NCBI GenBank assembly: GCA_963667515.2
Contig: CAXXXY010000011.1
Span: 310,001 to 374,000, forward strand
Length of the DNA: 64,000 nt
DNA from: VYDC01 sp963667515
GTDB taxonomy: Bacteria > Chloroflexota > Dehalococcoidia > UBA2979
Direction of reading: 5' to 3'
This document shows, piece by piece, positions 8,998 through 18,210 of the stretch; positions within the stretch are counted from its first letter, which is position 1; every line of letters begins with the position of its first letter. The notes under the pieces are model-generated. The model had not been told where the DNA came from and searched no databases. It saw nothing but the letters and a program-made list of their open reading frames with translations. Both the position numbers and the translations under genes were made by a program.

Positions 8998-9240
8998 CTG
9001 AACACCGCGACCGGCCACGGGCTCGAGAAGGGCCGCTACCGCTACTACCGCCGCACCAAGGGTCGAGCGGACCGAGCGAGGCCCGCCGTCGCTCTCGCTT
9101 ACTGCGCGCCGGTGACCTGGAGCGGCTCGTGTGCGTCGAGCGTCGAGCTCGCCGCGCTCCTCGCCGACCCGGAGCGGTTGCTGGCCGCGGAGCGCTTCGT
9201 GCCGGCCAGAACCGCACTCGCGGTTCGCGCCTCGGCCGTC
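8998..9240 (+). pseudogene. Serine recombinase zinc-ribbon scrap
   Basis: Reading this strand gives TATGHGLEKGRYRYYRR then, about 35 codons on, ELAALLADPERLLAAERF. This matches the zinc-ribbon segment (GHGxxKGRYxYYRC) and following helical segment (ALLADPERLL) of large serine recombinases, with the last cysteine of the ribbon replaced by Arg and no recombinase domain on either side. It is a decayed fragment, related in type to the recombinase C-terminus at 26535-27171 but not the same sequence. Ends are approximate. Confidence 0.5.
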
Positions 9241-9250
9241 GGTTGGCGCG

Positions 9251-9451
9251 CTACCTCACCAGCGCGCCTGCGAGGAACGCGCCGACCGTGGCCAGGACCG
9301 CCACGAGCCACATGCGCAGGGTGTGGCGCAGCTCCATCTGCACCCGCTTCGCTTCCACCCGCTCCGCGGCGATGCGCGTGAGACAGGCGACGCCGAGGGC
9401 TGCTCCCACCCAGATGGGGAGGACGAACGCCGTCGGACTATCGAAGAGCAT
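9251..9451 (-). CDS. Small membrane protein, unknown function
   Basis: A 66-residue protein (MLFDSPTAFVLPIWVGAALG) with two predicted membrane segments, VLPIWVGAALGVACLT and MWLVAVLATVGAFLAGALV, joined by a basic amphipathic stretch. It starts 14 bases inside the end of the preceding small membrane protein gene, which supports translational coupling. No family recognised. Confidence 0.5.
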   Translation of the reverse strand: MLFDSPTAFVLPIWVGAALGVACLTRIAAERVEAKRVQMELRHTLRMWLVAVLATVGAFLAGALVR

Positions 9452-9638
9452 CCTTGCTCCTGCGCCGGATCGCGCCTCCGGCGAGGACGCCCTGGCAGAA
9501 GCAGAGCCAAGCGCTCGTCCAGGCGGTCAACGCTCCGGGCAGCGAGAAGGGCCGCTCGGCCGCAGATGAGTCATGCGCCTGCGCCCAGGCGACGGTGAAC
9601 ATCGCGACGAAGAAGAGCAGCAGCGCGGCGCCGATCAT
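9438..9638 (-). CDS. Small membrane protein, unknown function
   Basis: A 66-residue protein beginning MIGAALLLFFVAMFTVAWAQ with two hydrophobic segments (residues 2-19 and about 37-56) separated by a short polar loop. It lies 55 bp downstream of the large RDD-type membrane protein and overlaps the next small membrane gene, so the three are probably one operon. No family recognised. Confidence 0.5.
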   Translation of the reverse strand: MIGAALLLFFVAMFTVAWAQAHDSSAAERPFSLPGALTAWTSAWLCFCQGVLAGGAIRRRSKDALR

Positions 9639-9693
9639 CGCCCGCCCCTGACGGGCGGCGGCGCGCTCATGGCTGGCTTGGTGGTGGATGCAG

Positions 9694-12600
9694 TCAGGTG
9701 CGGTAACCGTTGAGGCCCGGGCCAACGGGGAGACCGTTGCAGTCACGCACCTCCACCGGCGCCTCCGCCGGCACCACGAGCTCGGCCTCGCCGTGCACCA
9801 GCTCGTCGTCGAGGGCGTACAGCGCTGCGTTGGCCGCGGCGAGCGTCTCCACGTCGATCTGCATCTGGTCCGCGAGGTCGCTCCAGGTCGCCGCCTCACG
9901 GACCTCGTACGGAGGAGTTCCGTCGAGCGGCTCGATCCGCACGCGCCACGGGGCGCCGCGGCCGTACGCACCGATCGACACGCTGACGATCCCGCCCGTC
10001 GGCATCACCGCGCAGTCGGAGTCCCCTTCCACGAGGTCGTCCCAGTCGTGCCGCACGAGCCGCGAGCCACCATCGAACCCGTAGCCGGTCACCTGCAGTC
10101 GCCCGTCTGTGCCGCGCGGCTGATCCGGACGTTCGTTTGCCCGCGCTGCGGGCGGAATCGGCACGAGCTGCCAGCAGGCCTGCCAGAACGGCGCGTCGAC
10201 GTAGAACCACGCGGTGGAGCCGAGCCCTTCGCCGGTGTAGACGTCGCTCGTGCCACGGTCGGGGGTCATGGCCGCGAACCGCTCCCGCAGGCTCAGCCGC
10301 CACTCGGCATCGGCTAGGGCACCGACCTCCAGCACCGAGCGGGTCGTGCGCCCGGTCACGTAGGTTTCGACGGATATCCGCCCGCACTCCCCGCTACTGC
10401 TCTCCACGGTGAACTCGAGCTCCGCTGGCGGCGCCGGGGTGAGGGGGTCGTCAGATGCCAGCCGGACGGTCAGAGGCTCCTGCGACCGCGGCGAGTCGAG
10501 GAGCTCGACGCAGACCTCGAGAGCCGGCAGACCCCAGAGCACGGGCTCGCTGCGGTACGCGCCGGAGCTCTCGACCGGGTGGGCAAGCGCGCAGGGCGCC
10601 GCTCGACTGTGGCCATCACAGATGGTGAGCACGGGTGTCGCGGCCGGAGATCCGTCGCTCGGCTCGACAAGCGACGCACGGAGCGCCTCACGGACGCGCT
10701 GCTCGAACGTCCGGATGAGCGGATGCCACGGATCGGCAGACGTGATGCCTCCGCGTCCGCCAGGCACGCGCGCCACGCTCGCGACGCTGACGACGGCCGG
10801 CCCGACCGGTGCCCACGCGAAGCCGACGAACACGAGGTTCGGCGCGTGAGCCGCTTCAGGCGGAAGCTGCGACTCCTCCGGCGCGGCGCGCACCTCGACG
10901 ACCTTGACGTAGTACGGGAACGACCACGCGCTCGTTCCCTGCACGTCGCCGGACGTGGGGGGCCGGTCGTACGCGACGAGGCCCGACTGCTGGAGCTGGT
11001 CGTCGAACTCCTCGGTGAAAGCCCCCCACATGCGCTCCGCAGCCTCCGTCGCTGCCTCAGCGCCGTTGTAGAGGAGCGCGTGTGCCGAGACCGAGCTGTA
11101 CGCCAGCCCGTCTCGCGCATCGCTCGGAGCGACCGAGCCGCGGAAGGCTCGAGTGTATGCCGCAACTGCGTCGGGGTGCTCCGAGAAGCCCTCGTAGCTC
11201 ACGCTCGCGCCGGGACCGAGGTCGCTGGCAGCTAGGGTCCAGGTGGGGAGTGAAGACGCCTCAGCTGGCGCGCCCCCGGGGAGCGGCGTGGTCGGGAGCA
11301 ATGAGCCCGCCAGGCCGGACGCGAGCTCTTGGACGTGCAGCGCCATCTGCTCCGCCTCGAACCAACCCGCCTCGGCCGGGCCCGAGCGCGGTGGTGGCGG
11401 CGAGGGGCCGAAGTCCAGCCGCGGCGACATCGAGTCGAGATCGTCGATAGAGTTCGGGCAGCAGTAGACAGCACTTGTCGGCTCCCCGCTCGGCTCGAGC
11501 CCCACGTGCAGAAGGCCGATCTGCTTCGTGACCGCGCGCCGCAGCCTACTCTCCGTCGTCTCGGCGAATCCCTGCGGTGGCTTGGCGCCGAAGAGCGGGA
11601 TGTAGGCGGCGGGATCGAAGCGCGCGGTCGACACTATCGCGAAGCCCCCGCCAATTGACCGCTGCGAGCGCCCCGCGAAGACGTAGCGCAGGTGCGCCGA
11701 CGTGCTCGAGAAGAGGTCGTGGTCGGTGATCCCGATGAGCGTGACGCCTGGTTCCGCCCACAGCTCCGGGTAGGTGCGCCGCATCAGATCGATCACCCCG
11801 GCGCCGTTCAGCTGGTCGCGAGCGCGGTCGATCAGCTCGCCCGCCGCTTCGCCTGAGAGCCCGATGCGTGGCAGGACCTCGATCGAGAGGTCGAGGGTAG
11901 CCGCGTAGTAGTCGGCAAGCGGCTCCAGGCTCGGCTGCGGCTCGCCGCCGACCGGGACCAGGCAGACCTGCCGCCCAACGCCCGTGCAGCCATCCGCCGC
12001 GGCGAGCGTCGGAGTCGCGGCGGCCAGCTCCTCCTCGGATGGCAGGGGGTGCCGGGCGCGGAACTCACCCGGCCACTGCCAGTCGAAGGCGAAGCTCGCC
12101 CCGGGGAAGGCGCCCCCCCAGAAGAGGAGCGAGCTGCCGATCCCGACGACGACGACGAGCGAGCTGAGCGCGATCCACGCCGCGTGCGGCCGTTGCGTCC
12201 GCAGGCGGCCGCCTGCCTCACCTGGTCGGGGCGCGCCAGGCGGCGGCAGCGCGCCCGAGAGCGCCGCGCCGATCCACGCCTCGTCGTCGTCGTCGCCGAT
12301 CGCCGCGGGCGGCGGGTCGGGTGGGGTCGCGGGCTCGAAGCGGAAGCCCTCGCCGGCACGCACGACCAGCGTGCGGGCCATCCGGTCGTGCCACGTCCGC
12401 TTGCGCGCGTCGCCCAGAGCCCACAGGTAGCCGAGGTAGACCGGGCAGGTGCTCAGCACTCGCCCGCCGCCTCGTACGAGGCCATGCAGCCAGCCGGGGC
12501 GAGCGCCGTCCTCGCGGATGACGCGCAGGCCGAGCGCTCGCTTGCCGGGGGTCCAGCCGAGCGCCTCCCAGAGCCACAGCGCTACGTAGAAGGAGAGCAG

Positions 12601-12966
12601 CCAGCCACCGAGGAGCAACGAGGCGGAGCGGGGTTCCGGGTCGTCGTCCGATCCACCGGTCGCGGCCAGCAGCGCGAAGAAGACCGCGTAGAAGACGAAC
12701 GTCCCCGGCGCGCCGTCGATGAGGAGCGCCGCGAACCGCCGCCGCACCGAGGCGAGCTCGTAGTGGCGGGACCCCGCCGCCACAACCGCGGCGGTTGAGT
12801 TCGACGGCATGATGACCGGGGCGACCGGGCTACCGCAGCCGGTGCAGAACCGGCTCCCCGGTCGCGTCACGCCGCCGCAGCGAGGACAGTGCACGGCCGC
12901 TCCCGCTACCCCACCCGGATCATCGCGGCGATCGGGCAGCGAGCGCAGCGACGGCGGGCTGGCCAC
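9694..12966 (-). CDS. Zinc-ribbon/RDD membrane protein with degenerate archaemetzincin-like and LysM-like domains
   Basis: An about 1090-residue multidomain protein. Residues 27-47 form a CxxC...CxxC zinc ribbon (CPRCGG and CTGCGS); 68-203 an RDD membrane domain (RRRFAALLIDG, WTPGKRALGLRVI, RTWHDRMARTLVV); 262-284 a further membrane span; 345-521 a domain resembling archaemetzincin (TLIGITDHDLF, GFAIVSTARFDP, CCPNSIDDLDSMSPR) in which the expected HExxH reads KQIGL, so zinc proteolysis is unlikely. Residues 520-1000 are unassigned. The C-terminus (TWSDLADQMQIDVETLAAANAAL) resembles a LysM module. Start GTG 12966 is assumed; GTG 12894 is possible. It overlaps the upstream membrane protein gene by 47 bp. 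Domain calls are by motif, not by search. Confidence 0.75.
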   Translation of the reverse strand: MASPPSLRSLPDRRDDPGGVAGAAVHCPRCGGVTRPGSRFCTGCGSPVAPVIMPSNSTAAVVAAGSRHYELASVRRRFAALLIDGAPGTFVFYAVFFALLAATGGSDDDPEPRSASLLLGGWLLSFYVALWLWEALGWTPGKRALGLRVIREDGARPGWLHGLVRGGGRVLSTCPVYLGYLWALGDARKRTWHDRMARTLVVRAGEGFRFEPATPPDPPPAAIGDDDDEAWIGAALSGALPPPGAPRPGEAGGRLRTQRPHAAWIALSSLVVVVGIGSSLLFWGGAFPGASFAFDWQWPGEFRARHPLPSEEELAAATPTLAAADGCTGVGRQVCLVPVGGEPQPSLEPLADYYAATLDLSIEVLPRIGLSGEAAGELIDRARDQLNGAGVIDLMRRTYPELWAEPGVTLIGITDHDLFSSTSAHLRYVFAGRSQRSIGGGFAIVSTARFDPAAYIPLFGAKPPQGFAETTESRLRRAVTKQIGLLHVGLEPSGEPTSAVYCCPNSIDDLDSMSPRLDFGPSPPPPRSGPAEAGWFEAEQMALHVQELASGLAGSLLPTTPLPGGAPAEASSLPTWTLAASDLGPGASVSYEGFSEHPDAVAAYTRAFRGSVAPSDARDGLAYSSVSAHALLYNGAEAATEAAERMWGAFTEEFDDQLQQSGLVAYDRPPTSGDVQGTSAWSFPYYVKVVEVRAAPEESQLPPEAAHAPNLVFVGFAWAPVGPAVVSVASVARVPGGRGGITSADPWHPLIRTFEQRVREALRASLVEPSDGSPAATPVLTICDGHSRAAPCALAHPVESSGAYRSEPVLWGLPALEVCVELLDSPRSQEPLTVRLASDDPLTPAPPAELEFTVESSSGECGRISVETYVTGRTTRSVLEVGALADAEWRLSLRERFAAMTPDRGTSDVYTGEGLGSTAWFYVDAPFWQACWQLVPIPPAARANERPDQPRGTDGRLQVTGYGFDGGSRLVRHDWDDLVEGDSDCAVMPTGGIVSVSIGAYGRGAPWRVRIEPLDGTPPYEVREAATWSDLADQMQIDVETLAAANAALYALDDELVHGEAELVVPAEAPVEVRDCNGLPVGPGLNGYRT

Positions 12967-13492
12967 CCGGCTGGACTTCCGCAGCGCACGGGGTCAGGGC
13001 AGTGCCGCTCCGCCCGCGCGCTGCGGGCGCGCCGAGCCAGGCGGGTATCAGCAGAGCCGGCAGTGCGAGGAGGTCAAGCGGGTTCGGCGTGACGGCGACC
13101 GACCGCAGCTCCCCGAGCCCGCTGCCCGCGAAGAGGCTCGCGATCGTGCGTAGGAGCAGCTGCAGCGCGCCCAGCGCCAACCGGCAGCCGCCCGCGGGCG
13201 GTGGCGCGACCTGAACGAACGCGAAGACGCTCGCCGTGGCGGCGATCGCTGCCGCCAGCAGCGCCGTCGAAGGGCCGCGGTAGCGGCCGGACGCCGCCGG
13301 CGCGAGCTCCGCGAGGGCCACGAGCAGCAGCGGGAAGAAGGCGAGGCCGGCGACATCGGAGAGGTGGCCGGGCAGCGGGTGAGCCCACGCGTGCTTCCAC
13401 CGGTGGTCGTTGAGCAGCAGTAGCGCGATCACCGCGGCCGGCAGCGGGTGCAGCAGTGCGCCGCCGGGTCCATCCCGCGCCGCACGGCTCAC
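12920..13492 (-). CDS. Polytopic membrane protein, unknown function
   Basis: A 190-residue protein with about four to five hydrophobic segments (PAAVIALLLLNDH, VAGLAFFPLLLVALAELA, ALLAAAIAATASVFAFVQVA, LDLLALPALLIPAWLGA). It starts at GTG 13492 and its 3' end overlaps the start of the large RDD-type protein, so the two are probably co-transcribed. The motif WKHAWAHPLPGHLSDVAGL is distinctive, with several His residues in a short loop. No named family recognised. Confidence 0.6.
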   Translation of the reverse strand: MSRAARDGPGGALLHPLPAAVIALLLLNDHRWKHAWAHPLPGHLSDVAGLAFFPLLLVALAELAPAASGRYRGPSTALLAAAIAATASVFAFVQVAPPPAGGCRLALGALQLLLRTIASLFAGSGLGELRSVAVTPNPLDLLALPALLIPAWLGAPAARGRSGTALTPCAAEVQPGGQPAVAALAARSPR

Positions 13493-13753
13493 CGCTCCAA
13501 CTCCAGGGCGACCGTCTCCGGACCGTAGTCGACCTCGACCGTGGCGACGACGGTCCAGCTCGCGGTGCCGTCGCCCGGTGCGCCCACTCGCCGCGCACGA
13601 GTGGCCGGACGCCCTGGCGGCGGCGCCGACGTCGATCGCTCACGACAGCGGACGAGGGGGGCTGCCGGCACGGCGGAGGTGGAGCCTGGCGCGCGCCGAC
13701 TCGAGCCTCCCCCCGTGCCACCTCGGGGCTGAACGGCGCGAGCGGCGTCCCGT
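13493..13753 (-). other. Gene-poor stretch, possible 3' remnant of an upstream gene
   Basis: In one reverse frame the stretch ends TASWTVVATVEVDYGPETVALELER with a stop that overlaps the GTG at 13492, which looks like the coupled 3' end of a real gene. Upstream of about 13590 the frame becomes Arg/Pro/Ser-rich and shows no start or domain. It may be a truncated gene; nothing more can be supported. Confidence 0.25.
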
Positions 13754-14146
13754 CTAGCCTTCCGGAACGCCGGTCGAGTGGTAGGCGGCCAGACGCGGAG
13801 AGTCGTCGATGTCCACCCACACGGCCGTGAAGCGGGAGTCGAAGACAATGGGGGCGTCGGCGGGCCCCGCGCGCATGTGCGCGACCCCCTGCACGACGGT
13901 GGCGTCCCCGTAGGTCCGCGCGCTCATCTCCTCCAGGTCCATTCGAGCGCTGCGGCGCCCGCTGCGCACCGAGGCCACCAGCGCGTCACGCGGCTCGACC
14001 CGCGCGCTCCGGTGCGTATAGGTGAAGCCCGGAGCCAACAGCTCGTCGAGCGCGCCGGCGTCGCCGTCGACCATCGCCCGCGCGAACCGCAGCGTGCGAC
14101 CGACGGCCTCCGGCTGGTCAGTTGCCGCCGCGCCCGCTTCAGCCAT
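13754..14146 (-). CDS. SnoaL/NTF2-like protein
   Basis: A 130-residue protein starting MAEAGAAATDQPEAVGRTLRFA. The pattern FARAMVDGDAGALDELLAPGFTYTHRSAR, a central helix, then VVQGVAHMRAGPADAPIVFDSRFTAVWV is typical of the SnoaL-like/DUF4440 group of NTF2-fold proteins, which include small isomerases, hydrolases and ketosteroid-isomerase-like enzymes. ATG 14146 is chosen because GAGGGGGAGA sits immediately upstream. A decayed second copy of its C-terminal half lies at about 19963-20143. Exact function cannot be told. Confidence 0.75.
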   Translation of the reverse strand: MAEAGAAATDQPEAVGRTLRFARAMVDGDAGALDELLAPGFTYTHRSARVEPRDALVASVRSGRRSARMDLEEMSARTYGDATVVQGVAHMRAGPADAPIVFDSRFTAVWVDIDDSPRLAAYHSTGVPEG

Positions 14147-14266
14147 TCTCCCCCTCGACTTTCTTGTGGAGGTCATCGAGCCTCTGGAGCTGACCGTAAC
14201 CGTTCGGTGGGGACATCGGGGTCGGCCAGCGCCTCTGGTCGTCGCGGCTCATCTCCCGACCTCCGC

Positions 14267-16678
14267 TCAGCGTCGCGCCCGCGGCAGATCGTAGAGATCG
14301 AGGTCGACGGGCTCGTCGACGAGCGCGCCGGCCTGCCTGAGGGCGCGGATCTCCTGCTCGTCCATGCTGGCCGCGCGCCGCAGCACCTCGTCGTTGTGCT
14401 GGCCGAGCCTCGGCGCCGGGCTGTGCGTGCGGCCCGGTGTCAGCGAGAGGCGCCAGGGATAGCCTTCCCACCGCTGATAGCCGACCTCCGGGTGCACCAC
14501 CTCCACCCAGTAGCGGCGCTCGTAGAGCTGGGGATCGGAGACGATCTCCCAGTTCGCGAGCACCGGGCCGGCGGGCACGCCGGCGGCCTGCAGCACGCGC
14601 GTCGCCTCCTGGTGGTCGAGCCGGCGGCTCCACTCGGCGATCGCGGCGTCGATCTCATCGTGCGCGGCGATCCGGGCGGCGAGCGTGGCGTGGCGCGTGG
14701 CGAGCTCCGGTCGCCCGATCGCCTCGCACAGCGCGCGCCACTGCGCGTCGTCCTCGCAGGCGAGCGCGAGCCAGCAGTCGTCGCCGGCCGAGGGGTACGC
14801 GCCCTGCGGCGCGCGGCGCGGCGAGCGGTTGTTCATCGGCCCGGCGACCCGCCCGTTGAGGCGGTAGTCCAGGATCGAGTCCAGCACGAACAGGGCGCTG
14901 CCCTCGTGCAGCGAGATCTCGATGTGCTGGCCGCGCCCCGTGCGCTCCCGCTCCTCCAGCGCCGCGACGATCAGCCCCGCGCCGATGGTCCCGCCCACCG
15001 GGTCGGCGTGGAAGGTTCCCGTGGCGTAGAGCTCGCCGGGCGCGTAGCCCGTCTGGGCGACCAGGCCGCTCGACCCCTCGATATTGGAGCCGTAGGCGGC
15101 GTAGTTCGCCTCCGGCCCGCTCGCCCCGAATGCCGAGAGGGAGCAGAGGATGACTCGCGGATTGCGCTTCGCCAGCGCCTCGTACGTCAGGCCCAGGTTG
15201 GCGAAGACGGGCGGGCTGTTGTTCTCGATCACGACGTCGGCCCACTCGACCATCCGCAGGAACGCCTCGCGGCCCTCCGGCCGCTGGAGGTCCAGCATCG
15301 CGCCCTGCTTGTTGCGGTTCAGGACGTTGTAGGCGCCGCCCCGGTCGTAGAAGCGCGGCCATCGCTGCGTGGGGCCGGCAAAGTGCTGGGCGCGCGTCGG
15401 CTGGATGATCGGGCGCTCGACGACGACGACATCGGCGCCCATGTCGGCGAGGTGCCGACCGGCGAGCGGTCCCGCCCACGCATTCGTCGCCTCGACGACC
15501 CGCAGCCCGGCGAGCGGCGGGCGCCGAGAGGCCGCCGCATCGATCGCGCGCCGCTCGCGCGCGGGCGGCAGCGCGTCGTGCTCGTCGAGCCGCGGCGGCC
15601 CGCGCCGAGGACCGCTGGCGCTGCCGGAGAGCGTCCACGGGGGCCCGGGCACGGCGATCGTCCCGTCGAGGGCCGTCCTCACCTCGCGCCACCACCCGCG
15701 CGCCTCGAGCTGCGCGGACCGCGCGAGGTGTTCCACGGTGTTGACCGGCGTGACGATGATCCGCAGCAACTGCGCGAGGTGGTAGACCTCCGCCATCGTC
15801 TTGTCGGCCACCCACTCGGCGAGCATCCCGCGCACCTCGGGCAGGGCGGCTCGCCAGCCGGTGGTGGTCGCGAAGCGGGGGTCGTCCATCAGCTCGGGGT
15901 GCCCGATGAGCAGGAAGAGGTCGGGCGAGACGCGGCCGAGCATCAGGAAGCCGTCGCGGCACGGCACCAGGCCCGACCCCGCGCGGCTCCACAGCTCTCC
16001 CTCCTCGAGCCACGAGGAGGCGAGCCAGACGTGCGCGTTGAGCAGCGCCTCGAAGGTCGCAACCTCGACGTGCTGCCCGGCCCCGCTCCGCCGCGCGTGC
16101 CGGAGCGCGAGGAGCGCACCGGTCGCCATCTGCATCCCGGCGTGCAGCTCGCCCTGGAAGCCGGGGATCATCAGCGGCGCGCGCCCGGGCTCCCCGCAGA
16201 AGTACATGAACCCGCCCATCGCGTAGTCCACGGCCTCGCTGGAGGTGCGCCCCGCGTAGGGCCCGTCGTGCCCGAACGGGCTCTGTGAGACGTAGACGAG
16301 CGAGGGCTGCTCCGCAGCGAGCGCCTCGTAGCCGAGGCCGCGCTCGCGGAGCTCGCCGGGGTCGCCCGAGACGAGGAGCACCTCGGCGGCGGAGACGAGC
16401 GTGCCGAGCCTTCGCCTGCCTGCCGGCCCGTCGAGGTCGAGCGCGACGCTCTCCTTGCCGGCGTTCAGCGCGATGTGAAGCCCGCCGCGCTCCGCGTGGG
16501 GGCGGTCGTCGGCGAAGGGGCCGAGCGCCCGCAGCCGCCCGCCCTCGGGGGGCTCGACCAGCAGCACCCGCGCGCCGAGATCGGAGAGCAGGCGCGTCGC
16601 GAAGGCGCCGGCGACGCCGTCGGCGCAGTCCACGACGACGGTGCCCGCCAGTGGTCCGTCCGAACGCTCGCCGGTCAC
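14267..16678 (-). CDS. Tandem-fused CaiB/BaiF CoA transferase
   Basis: An 803-residue protein made of two class III CoA-transferase units in one chain (about 1-385 and 395-803), twice the usual length. Each unit has the start-type motif (LAGTVVVDCADGVAGAFATRLLSDLGA; LAGLRVVEATNAWAGPLAGRHLADMGA) and the SAFG/SPFG-GPxA segment. In the C-terminal unit HADPVGGTIGA carries the expected catalytic Asp; in the N-terminal unit the equivalent stretch reads FQGELHAGM, with Glu in place of Asp. Known members move CoA between organic acids; fused forms occur in high-GC aerobes. GTG 16678 is used as start. The neighbouring luciferase-like gene lies 241 bp upstream in the same orientation. Confidence 0.9.
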   Translation of the reverse strand: MTGERSDGPLAGTVVVDCADGVAGAFATRLLSDLGARVLLVEPPEGGRLRALGPFADDRPHAERGGLHIALNAGKESVALDLDGPAGRRRLGTLVSAAEVLLVSGDPGELRERGLGYEALAAEQPSLVYVSQSPFGHDGPYAGRTSSEAVDYAMGGFMYFCGEPGRAPLMIPGFQGELHAGMQMATGALLALRHARRSGAGQHVEVATFEALLNAHVWLASSWLEEGELWSRAGSGLVPCRDGFLMLGRVSPDLFLLIGHPELMDDPRFATTTGWRAALPEVRGMLAEWVADKTMAEVYHLAQLLRIIVTPVNTVEHLARSAQLEARGWWREVRTALDGTIAVPGPPWTLSGSASGPRRGPPRLDEHDALPPARERRAIDAAASRRPPLAGLRVVEATNAWAGPLAGRHLADMGADVVVVERPIIQPTRAQHFAGPTQRWPRFYDRGGAYNVLNRNKQGAMLDLQRPEGREAFLRMVEWADVVIENNSPPVFANLGLTYEALAKRNPRVILCSLSAFGASGPEANYAAYGSNIEGSSGLVAQTGYAPGELYATGTFHADPVGGTIGAGLIVAALEERERTGRGQHIEISLHEGSALFVLDSILDYRLNGRVAGPMNNRSPRRAPQGAYPSAGDDCWLALACEDDAQWRALCEAIGRPELATRHATLAARIAAHDEIDAAIAEWSRRLDHQEATRVLQAAGVPAGPVLANWEIVSDPQLYERRYWVEVVHPEVGYQRWEGYPWRLSLTPGRTHSPAPRLGQHNDEVLRRAASMDEQEIRALRQAGALVDEPVDLDLYDLPRARR

Positions 16679-16919
16679 GACTCCTACGTTCCGCGCGTGC
16701 CCGGCCGCGGGCAGATCTGCTCGCCGTCCGCGCGGGCCGCGGTCCGCGCGCAGTCTGCCACGCCGGCGCCGGGGGCGTCCCGCCGCGCGACGGGCGGGCG
16801 GCGGGCGGGCAGGACCATCCGCGCGGCGCGAGGAGCGGCTGCTCGACTCGGCTTGCGCGATGGCCGCGCCCTCGCCGCCGGCGACCCCTCGGCTGGGAGC
16901 CGGTGCCCAGCCGGAGGTG

Positions 16920-17952
16920 CTATCGCAGCAGCGCCTCCCAGAGCCGCCCCGCTTCGGCCGGCGTGCCGGGCGGTACGTAGAGCATCTGCAGGTCCGCTCC
17001 CAGCGATGCGCGCTCCCGCAGCTGCTCGCGCACCTCCTCCAGCGAGCCGATGACCTGGATCGAGCGCACCATCCGTTCCGAGATCGCCATCAGCGCCCCC
17101 TCGCGATCCCGCTCCGCCCAGGCGCGGCGGGACGCCGCGACCTCGGCCTCGAAGCCATGCTCGACGAAGGTGCGCCAGTAGAAGTCGCCCATCCGGTTCG
17201 TGTAGTGCTCGAGCGGTCGCCGGGCATCGAGCCACTTCCGCTCGTCGTCGTGCCCGTCGAGCACGAAGACGTTGGCGTTGGGCGCGATCGTCAGCTCGGC
17301 CGGATCTCGCGCGGCGAGCCGAGCGCCCTCCGCGAGCATCTCGCGCAGCGCGGGCAGGCGCTCCTTGGGCCAGTGGATGGTGAAGACGCAGGCGCTCCTT
17401 GGGCCAGTGGATGGTGAAGACGCCGTCGGCGATCTCCCCGGTCTGCCGGATCGAACCCGGCCGGATGGCGGCGATGAAGACCGGGATGCGGCTGCGCAGC
17501 GGCGGGATCGAGATCCGGAAGCCGCGGCTCATGGCGAAGACGCGCCCCTCGTAGCGGAGCGGCTCCCCGCGCAGCAGCAGCCGGAAGATGCCGACGTACT
17601 CGCGAAGGCGCGTCAGCGCATGCCGGTAGGGCACGCCGTGGTGGTGCTCGGCGACGTTCGGGCTGGTCGAGCCGAGCCCGAACAGCATTCGCCCTGCGGA
17701 GAGATGGTCCAGCAGTGCGAACTGCTCGGCGTAGGTCGCGGGCGAGGTGCCCCAGCAATCGACGATGGCCGTGGCGATCGTGATCCGACTCGTGCTCGTC
17801 GCCAGCGCCGCCGCCCACGGGATGGCGGCATGACTCGCCCGAGCTGCGGCGAGCTCGAAGCCGAGGTCTTCGGCGACGCGTACCTTCTCGACGGCGGTGG
17901 GCCAGTCGTCGCCCAGGTCGCGACGTATCTCGGCTCGGAGCCCGACGCGCAC
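16920..17952 (-). pseudogene. Luciferase-like monooxygenase disrupted by 34-bp tandem duplication
   Basis: An LLM-class flavin-dependent oxidoreductase. The 5' part starts at GTG 17952 (VRVGLRAEIRRDLGDDWPTA) and runs through AEQFALLDHLSAGRMLFGLGS to DGVFTIHWPKER; the 3' part resumes in another frame at MLAEGARLAARDPAELTIAPN and ends WEALLR. The break coincides with a perfect 34-bp tandem repeat. Deleting one unit leaves 999 bp, an intact 332-residue ORF, so the duplication alone explains the inactivation. Its 5' end abuts a truncated cyclase gene on the other strand. Confidence 0.85.
17355..17422. repeat. 34-bp perfect tandem duplication
   Basis: Two adjacent identical 34-bp units (17355-17388 and 17389-17422), each starting CAGGCGCTCC. 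The unit length is not a multiple of three, so it shifts the frame of the monooxygenase gene. Loss of one unit by slippage would restore the gene. Confidence 0.95.
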
Positions 17953-18210
17953 GGCCCCGCGCGCACCAACGGGCTGCTCGCGCAGATCTTGCCGGGAGCC
18001 GTGATCGTTCGGATGAAGCGCGGCGAGGCGCAGATCGCGGACCGACACGAGCAGGCGACGGTGCTGTGTGCAGACATCGTGGGCTTCACGGCGTTCGCCG
18101 ACTCAGTGGCGCCGGAACGCATCGTGTCGCTGCTCAGCCGCGCGTTTCTGGAGCTCGATCGGCTGACTACTGTACCGCTCCTGGTTTCTTGGACACATCG
18201 CTGGCGGTAA

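Noticed and set aside
5913..9005. A 1030-codon open frame on the reverse strand
   Set aside because: It is antisense to the luciferase-like gene and reads Arg/Ala-rich through the MFS gene in a wrong frame; only its last 116 codons (5913-6263) look coding.
13778..16288. An 836-codon open frame on the forward strand
   Set aside because: Antisense shadow of the CoA transferase and SnoaL-like genes; Arg/Ala/Gly-rich composition typical of high-GC shadows.
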